A stretch of 17,040 bases of DNA. Origin: JANYLN01 sp041687575. GTDB taxonomy: Bacteria > Planctomycetota > Phycisphaerae > UBA1845 > JANYLN01. The stretch's first letter is position 1. Each line of letters opens with the position of its first letter. The stretch lies in the NCBI GenBank assembly GCA_041687575.1, contig JAWLBS010000077.1:1-17040 (forward strand), written 5' to 3'. The notes under the pieces were generated by a model that was not told the DNA's origin, did no database searches, and saw nothing but the letters and a program-made list of their open reading frames with translations. The translations under genes were made by a program, and so were the position numbers. Of this stretch, positions 9,848 through 14,041 are shown piece after piece.

Positions 9848-10434
9848 GTACCGACAACGGCCAGACGACAAGCGTAGTTCTCGCGGGCGTGGGCGGCCAG
9901 GGCATCCTGCTGGCCAGCGAGATCGTCGCGCGGGCGGCGATGGTCGCGGGGCACCAGGTCAAGACCAACGAGGTCCACGGCATGGCCCAGCGGGGCGGGG
10001 CGGTCATCGCGCAGATCCGCTACGGCCAGGAGGTCTACAGCCCCCTGGTCGCCGAAGGCACCGCCCGGGTGCTGGGGGCGCTGGAGCGGATCGAGGGCAT
10101 CCGCTTCGCCCACTACCTCGCCCCGGACGGGCTGGCGGTGGTCTCCAGCCAGGCGCTCATCCCGGTCACCGTCAGCAGCGGCGCCGCGACCTACCCGATC
10201 GACGCCGAGCAGCGCGTGCGGCAGGTGTTCCCGCGGCTGATCTATATCGAGGCAGCCATCGTCGCCAGCAAACTGGGCAATATCCGCGCCAGCAACGTGG
10301 TCATCCTCGGCGCGCTGTCGACCGGACTGGACCTGCCGTGCGAGGCGTGGCACGAGGCGATCGCCCAGTGCGTAAAGGCCCAGCACAAGGACCTGAACCT
10401 GCAGGCATTCGAGGCGGGACGCAACCAGGTGTGA
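9844..10434 (+). CDS. iorB: Indolepyruvate ferredoxin oxidoreductase, beta subunit
   Basis: This is the small subunit of IOR, 196 aa, of the PFOR gamma-domain fold that contributes to CoA handling and the active-site cleft. GVGGQGILLASEIVARAA (15-32) is the signature glycine-rich start, and NEVHGMAQRGGAV (42-54) is the second conserved motif. The ATG overlaps the iorA stop as ATGA (9844-9847), which indicates translational coupling and equal stoichiometry. The last codons are AAC CAG GTG TGA. The GTGA at 10431-10434 doubles as a vestigial start for the next gene family member (see the direct repeat entry). Downstream is a structured insert before the CoA ligase. Confidence 0.95.
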   Translation: MSTDNGQTTSVVLAGVGGQGILLASEIVARAAMVAGHQVKTNEVHGMAQRGGAVIAQIRYGQEVYSPLVAEGTARVLGALERIEGIRFAHYLAPDGLAVVSSQALIPVTVSSGAATYPIDAEQRVRQVFPRLIYIEAAIVASKLGNIRASNVVILGALSTGLDLPCEAWHEAIAQCVKAQHKDLNLQAFEAGRNQV

Positions 10435-10454
10435 CATCGGCCTTGCACAATCAG

Positions 10455-10625
10455 ATGTAGGGTGGGCTATTGCCCACCAAAGCCTTGCGCAAGGGAACGT
10501 CTGGCAATGCGGGCGTCGCGCTCATCCGAGGGATTCCATGGCCGCAACCCGGCTTCGCCAAACGACGGCTACGCCGTGGCAGGCAGCGCGGCCATGGCAC
10601 CCGACGCCCTTGAAAGGGACGTGAA
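10455..10625 (+). mobile_element. Structured REP/MITE-like insert between iorB and the ligase
   Basis: This is about 170 bp without coding signs. It holds GGTGGGC-TATT-GCCCACC (10461-10478, 7-bp perfect stem, in the wider context GTAGGGTGGGC that I recall as a common dispersed repeat). It also has a 12-nt palindrome CCTTGCGCAAGG (10483-10494) and a nested structure. In the nested structure the outer 10-bp arms are CCATGGCCGC (10536-10545) and GCGGCCATGG (10588-10597). Inside them are GGC-TTC-GCC (10551-10559) and ACGGC-TAC-GCCGT (10565-10577). It is bounded by the 23-bp direct repeats. No transposase is present, so it would be non-autonomous. Confidence 0.5.
10607..10619 (+). promoter_or_regulatory. 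Ribosome binding site of the CoA ligase gene, in a small hairpin
   Basis: AAAGGGA (10613-10619) is 6 nt before ATG 10626. Its AAGGG is complementary to CCCTT (10607-10611), so the site could be partly masked. It lies within the insert, meaning the present ligase gene uses an insert-borne ribosome binding site. Confidence 0.4.
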
Positions 10626-11915
10626 ATGGCATCGGCCTTCCACAACCAGCCGGTCGAGACGGCGTCGGTGGACGATATCCGCTCGCTGCAGCAGGCGCGC
10701 CTGCGCGAGATCGTCCGTTACGTGCATCAGAACAACGCCGTCTTCCGCGAGAAGTTCGATCGGGCCGGCATCGACGCCTGCAACCTGTCGGGCCTCGATG
10801 AGCTGCCGGCCCTGCCGACGATGAGCAAGGACGACTTCCGGGCGGGCTACCCGCTGGCGATGTGCTGCGCCCCAAAGGACCGCCTCGTCGAGATGCACAT
10901 GTCCAGCGGCTCGACCGGCACCCCGGTGGTCATGCCCTACACGCGGGCCGACATCGACCAGTGGGGCGAGTGCATGGCCCGCTGCTGGCGGATGGCGGGG
11001 GCCCAGCCGGGCGACGTCGTGCAGATCACGCCCTCGTTCGGGCTGTTCAACGGCGGGTTCGGCTTCTACCACGGCGCACAAAAGGCCGGGCTGTTCGTCA
11101 TCCCCACGGGCGCCGGCAACACGCCGCGGCAGATCCGGCTGATGAAGGACTTCGGCACCCGCGTGCTCTCCGGCGTGGTCAGCTACGGCATCCGGATCAT
11201 GGAGGTCCTCGCCGAGCAGAAGGCCGACCTGCCCGACCTGAAGATCGGCATCTTCGGCGCGGAGATCTTCAGCGACTCGCTCAAAAAAAAGATCAACCAG
11301 GGCCTGGGCATCGAGTCGTTCGACATCTACGGCATGACCGAGACCGGCGGCGTCGGCACGCTCGGGCAGGAGTGCCCCGACCACAGCGGCATCCACGTCT
11401 GGGAGGACCAGTACGTCGCCGAGGTGCTCGACCGCGAGACCGGCCGGCCCCTGCCCGATGGGCAGGTCGGCGAGCTGACGATCACCTCGCTGACCCGCCA
11501 GGCCCTGCCCGTGATCCGCTTCCGCACGGGCGATCTGACCCGCGTGGTCTCGCGCGACCGCTGCGCGTGCGGGCGGACGCACGTCCGCATCGCCCCGATC
11601 ACCGGCCGGCTCGACGACATGCTGATCATCAAGGGCGTGAACTTCTTCCCCAAGCAGGTCGAGCAGGCCCTGATGGCGATCCCCGGGGTCGGCTCGAACT
11701 ACCAGATCATCATCGAGGAGATCGACGGCGTGCACGACGTGCGGATCAACGTCGAGGCCGAACCGCACGTGACCGGCTTCGTCGTCGAAAAGCACCTGAA
11801 AGAGGCGCTGGGCTTCTCGCCCAAGGGCGACGTCTTCGCCCTCGGCGGCCTGCCCCGCCAGGAGGGCAAGGCCAAACGCGTCTTCCACAAAGACGCCGAC
11901 GGCAATTTGCGCTGA
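10626..11915 (+). CDS. Phenylacetate-CoA ligase family protein (PaaK-like)
   Basis: This is an adenylate-forming aryl-acid CoA ligase of 429 aa. SSGSTGTPVVMPYT (93-106) is the phosphate-binding P-loop, and FGAEIFS (210-216), YGMTETGG (235-242), RTGDLT (300-305) and GRLDDMLIIKGVNFFP (327-342) are the core adenylation motifs. CACGR (313-317) is typical of the PaaK branch. Beside iorAB it probably works on the aryl-acetyl-CoA/aryl-acetate pair, recovering nucleotide triphosphate during aromatic amino acid breakdown or re-activating arylacetates. Direction and substrate are inferred. The start at ATG 10626 has AAAGGGA 6 nt upstream. An older GTG start overlapping the iorB stop is suggested by the duplicated 5' codons. 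It ends 3 nt from the stop of the convergent S1 gene. Confidence 0.93.
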   Translation: MASAFHNQPVETASVDDIRSLQQARLREIVRYVHQNNAVFREKFDRAGIDACNLSGLDELPALPTMSKDDFRAGYPLAMCCAPKDRLVEMHMSSGSTGTPVVMPYTRADIDQWGECMARCWRMAGAQPGDVVQITPSFGLFNGGFGFYHGAQKAGLFVIPTGAGNTPRQIRLMKDFGTRVLSGVVSYGIRIMEVLAEQKADLPDLKIGIFGAEIFSDSLKKKINQGLGIESFDIYGMTETGGVGTLGQECPDHSGIHVWEDQYVAEVLDRETGRPLPDGQVGELTITSLTRQALPVIRFRTGDLTRVVSRDRCACGRTHVRIAPITGRLDDMLIIKGVNFFPKQVEQALMAIPGVGSNYQIIIEEIDGVHDVRINVEAEPHVTGFVVEKHLKEALGFSPKGDVFALGGLPRQEGKAKRVFHKDADGNLR

Positions 11916-11918
11916 CGA

Positions 11919-13439
11919 TCAATAATCCAACCCGCCCTTGAGCGGTTTCTTGCGCTTCGGCTGCGGCGGGGGCGCCGCGGCCGGCTCGTCGCTGGGCTGG
12001 CCGGTGTAGTGCGGGTCCATGGTGATCTGCTTGATCGACAGGCTCGCCCGGCGGGCCCCCTCGTCGATATCGAGGACCTTGACCTGCACCTGCTGGCCGA
12101 CCTGCACCACCTCGCCGACGGAGCGGACCCGGTGCTCGCTCGCCTCGGAGATGTGCAGCAGCCCCTCCACGCCGGGCGTCATCTCGATGAACGCGCCGAA
12201 GTCGGTGATCCGCTTGACGGTGCCGGTGATGATCGTGCCCTCGGGCCAGCGGGCGCTGGCGCCCATCCACGGGTCGTCGCCGACCCGCTTGAGCGACAGG
12301 CTCATCCGCTTGCGCTCCGGGTCGATGCTGATCACGCGGACGTTGGTCATCTCGCCGACGGCAATCACCTCGCTGGGGTGCTTGATCCGCTTCTCGAACG
12401 ACATCTCGCTGATCGGGATCAGCCCCTCGATGCCCGGCTCGAGCTGGATGAACGCCCCGAAGTCGGCCAGGCGGGTGATCTTGCCCTGCACGACCTGGTC
12501 GACCGGGTACTTGCTTGCAGCCAGGTCCCACGGGTCGGGAAGGACCTGCTTGAGGCCCAGGCCGATCTTCTTGCTCTGGCGGTCGATCTTGAGGATCTTG
12601 ACCTGCAGCGCGTCGCCCTCCTTGACCACCTCGCGCGGGTCCTCGATGCGGCTGTGGCTCATGTCCTTGATGTGCAGCAGGCCGTCGGTGCCGCCGATAT
12701 CGACGAACGCACCGTACGGCATGATCGTCTTGACCTTGCCTTCTACGATGTCGCCTTCCTGCATGGTCTCGAACATCAGCTCGCGCTTCTCGGCCTGTTC
12801 GGCCTCGAGGTAGGCCCGCCGGCTGAGGATGACCCGCTTTTCGCCGCGGTCGATCTCGAAGACCTGGCAGCGCAGTCGCTGGTTGACGTAGCCCTCGATC
12901 TCGTCGACGTGGAACTGCTCGATCATGCTGACCGGCATGAACGCCTTGACGCCGTTCATGTCGAGCTCCAGGCCGCCCTTGTTGTGGCCGGTGACGCGGG
13001 CCTCCACGAACTGCCCCTCCTCCAGGGTGCCCCAGGCCGCGGCGAGGATCGCGCCCTTGCGGCTGAGCAGCAGCACGCCGTCGCGCCGGTCGTAGCCCTC
13101 GATGGTGACTTCCACCGCGTCGCCGACAGCCGGCACCTCGCCCTCCTCGTACTGGCTTGCGGGCAGCAGACCCTGGCTCTTGCCGCCCAGGTCGACGAAG
13201 ATGTCGTCGCCGTTGATGGCGATGACCCGCCCGTACTTGACCGCGCTGGGCGCAGCGGGGGCCTGGCCGGCGACCGCGGGGGGCTGGGCGGCGGCATTAC
13301 GAGCCTTCTCCTCGGCGTCGATCATGTCCTCGAGGCTCATGCCTCCCAGGGCGTCCTCGATTTCCTGACTCAAGGCCTCGTCCATGCCGCTGCGGGGCCT
13401 GATGCGTTCGTCGTCCGTTCGTTTCTGCATATCGCTCAT
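11919..13439 (-). CDS. rpsA: S1 RNA-binding domain protein, ribosomal protein S1-like
   Basis: This is a 506-aa protein with five S1/OB-fold repeats: 67-128, 141-209, 228-298, 315-385 and 399-471. The last three carry the canonical GAFV/I-GLLHIS pattern (MPYGAFVDI, ADFGAFIQL, TDFGAFIEM). Domain 2 (GGLELDMNGVKAFMP) matches the ribosome-docking-type second domain of bacterial S1. An acidic N-terminal stretch (20-50) and an Ala/Pro linker precede domain 1. The C-terminus is a short Pro-rich, basic tail (PKRKKPLKGG). Bacterial S1 binds mRNA near the start site and delivers it to the 30S subunit. E. coli S1 has six domains, so five is short, and a paralogous S1-type regulator is the alternative. 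Start: GAGGAC (complement of 13446-13451) lies 6 nt before the ATG. Confidence 0.92.
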   Translation of the reverse strand: MSDMQKRTDDERIRPRSGMDEALSQEIEDALGGMSLEDMIDAEEKARNAAAQPPAVAGQAPAAPSAVKYGRVIAINGDDIFVDLGGKSQGLLPASQYEEGEVPAVGDAVEVTIEGYDRRDGVLLLSRKGAILAAAWGTLEEGQFVEARVTGHNKGGLELDMNGVKAFMPVSMIEQFHVDEIEGYVNQRLRCQVFEIDRGEKRVILSRRAYLEAEQAEKRELMFETMQEGDIVEGKVKTIMPYGAFVDIGGTDGLLHIKDMSHSRIEDPREVVKEGDALQVKILKIDRQSKKIGLGLKQVLPDPWDLAASKYPVDQVVQGKITRLADFGAFIQLEPGIEGLIPISEMSFEKRIKHPSEVIAVGEMTNVRVISIDPERKRMSLSLKRVGDDPWMGASARWPEGTIITGTVKRITDFGAFIEMTPGVEGLLHISEASEHRVRSVGEVVQVGQQVQVKVLDIDEGARRASLSIKQITMDPHYTGQPSDEPAAAPPPQPKRKKPLKGGLDY

Positions 13440-13516
13440 CTTGCTGTCCTCGAAACCACTGCGCTTACCAGGCTGCAGCCGAGGCGATTCCTTCCATCGC
13501 CGCCACAGTCCGGCAG

Positions 13517-13545
13517 ATGATACCGGCCGCAGTCCGATTGGTGAA
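13517..13545 (-). promoter_or_regulatory. Candidate sigma-A promoter of the S1 gene
   Basis: On the minus strand TTCACC (complement of 13540-13545) and TATCAT (complement of 13517-13522) are 17 nt apart, matching four and five of six consensus bases. The predicted start near 13510 gives a leader of about 70 nt. Confidence 0.42.
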
Positions 13546-13589
13546 GCCCCCGGACCCGCCCATTTCCGTCGCTATCTCTTGCCGGCGCC

Positions 13590-13735
13590 TGCGGGGGTCT
13601 GACCCCGTCGCACGACATCCGAACTCGGGTACACCGCCGAAATCTCCTTGGGGGCACCGATACCTGAAAGATCCCACGGGGTCTGACCCCCTTGGGGAAA
13701 ATGCCACGGCCCCCGCGCCACGGGGTCAGACCCCG
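13590..13735 (-). repeat. Dispersed intergenic repeat, copy A
   Basis: Read on the minus strand this aligns with 7708-7845 on the plus strand (shared blocks are given in that entry). Three of the GGGGTC-W-GACCCC palindromes lie within it, at both ends and inside. The two copies are therefore inverted relative to each other and about 5.8 kb apart, bracketing iorA-iorB-ligase and the S1 gene. Confidence 0.7.
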
Positions 13736-13816
13736 GTGACGTGCACAGACATCCAGGCCCCCATGAAATCCCGGCGTTGATTCCGCCGGCAGACATCCGC
13801 GTCGGGGTCAGACCCC
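13594..13816. repeat. Four GGGGTC-W-GACCCC palindromes
   Basis: Exact 13-nt copies occur at 13594-13606 and 13678-13690 (GGGGTCTGACCCC) and at 13722-13734 and 13804-13816 (GGGGTCAGACCCC). Each has perfect 6-bp arms around one base. The central base splits the set into two in each orientation. Spacings between starts are 84, 44 and 82 nt. A degenerate version (GGGGTCCGAACCCC) starts the related repeat at about 7710. Confidence 0.9.
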
Positions 13817-13953
13817 TGGAAAGCCCTGCGCCCCCCGGCGGTTGTTGCCCCGGCCGGCAAGTCCGATTATTGTGGCGCCCTCGCCAGAAGCGAGGCCGTT
13901 TCCGCCTCCGGACGGAATACGTGGATTGTAGTCCTCGAATGGCTGCCTGCCAA

Positions 13954-13968
13954 TGTCGATAAACGACA
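13954..13968. promoter_or_regulatory. Inverted repeat in the phosphorylase leader, possible operator
   Basis: TGTCG-ATAAA-CGACA is a perfect 5-bp inverted repeat with a 5-nt centre, 74 nt before the phosphorylase ATG. It overlaps a weak promoter candidate (TCGAAT, 17 nt, GATAAA). It could be a repressor site, but it is short and seen once. Confidence 0.25.
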
Positions 13969-14041
13969 GACACGCAAGCACGTACCGGGACGCAATGAGG
14001 ATGCACCGGCACCCCAGCCGGGACCAGAGAGAGGCCAGACC

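Larger units (their letters stand above)
10432..10649 (+). repeat. 23-bp imperfect direct repeats flanking an insert
   Basis: The left copy is 10432-10454 and the right copy is 10627-10649, with 20 of 23 bases identical (core CATCGGCCTT-CACAA-CAG). The right copy is codons 1-8 of the CoA ligase gene. The left copy, read from GTG at 10431, gives V-T-S-A-L-H-N-Q, against M-A-S-A-F-H-N-Q in the real gene, then hits TAG at 10458-10460. The left copy is thus a relic of the gene start, separated from the current start by 195 bp. Confidence 0.8.
13440..14041. other. Divergent intergenic region (602 bp)
   Basis: No convincing gene is present between the S1 gene and the phosphorylase gene. It contains the S1 promoter candidate (13517-13545), four GGGGTC-W-GACCCC palindromes (13594-13816), a repeat copy related to 7708-7845, a small inverted repeat (13954-13968) and the phosphorylase ribosome binding site. 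Open readings here translate the repeat itself and lack family resemblance. Confidence 0.8.

Noticed and set aside
7622..9871. A 749-codon minus-strand frame opposite iorA
   Set aside because: It has shadow composition, no recognisable domain, and conflicts with a well-supported iorA.
7045..10434. A 1129-codon plus-strand reading that runs from antisense of the epimerase through the spacer and into iorB
   Set aside because: Only its last 196 codons (iorB) look like a protein. The rest is antisense or out-of-frame text, and iorA uses a different frame over the same stretch.
10451..10645. A 64-codon minus-strand ORF in the iorB-ligase insert
   Set aside because: It is made of the repeat element itself (ending VGNSPPYI from the GGTGGGC hairpin), which I regard as a typical spurious product of this repeat type.
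13594..13816. CRISPR array
   Set aside because: The repeats are 13-nt palindromes in both orientations with unequal spacing, and there are no cas genes.
13572..14012. Small proteins encoded in the S1-phosphorylase spacer
   Set aside because: The frames translate the GGGGTC repeats, lack good ribosome binding sites and show text similar to the frame through the other repeat copy. That reflects DNA repeats, not a protein family.
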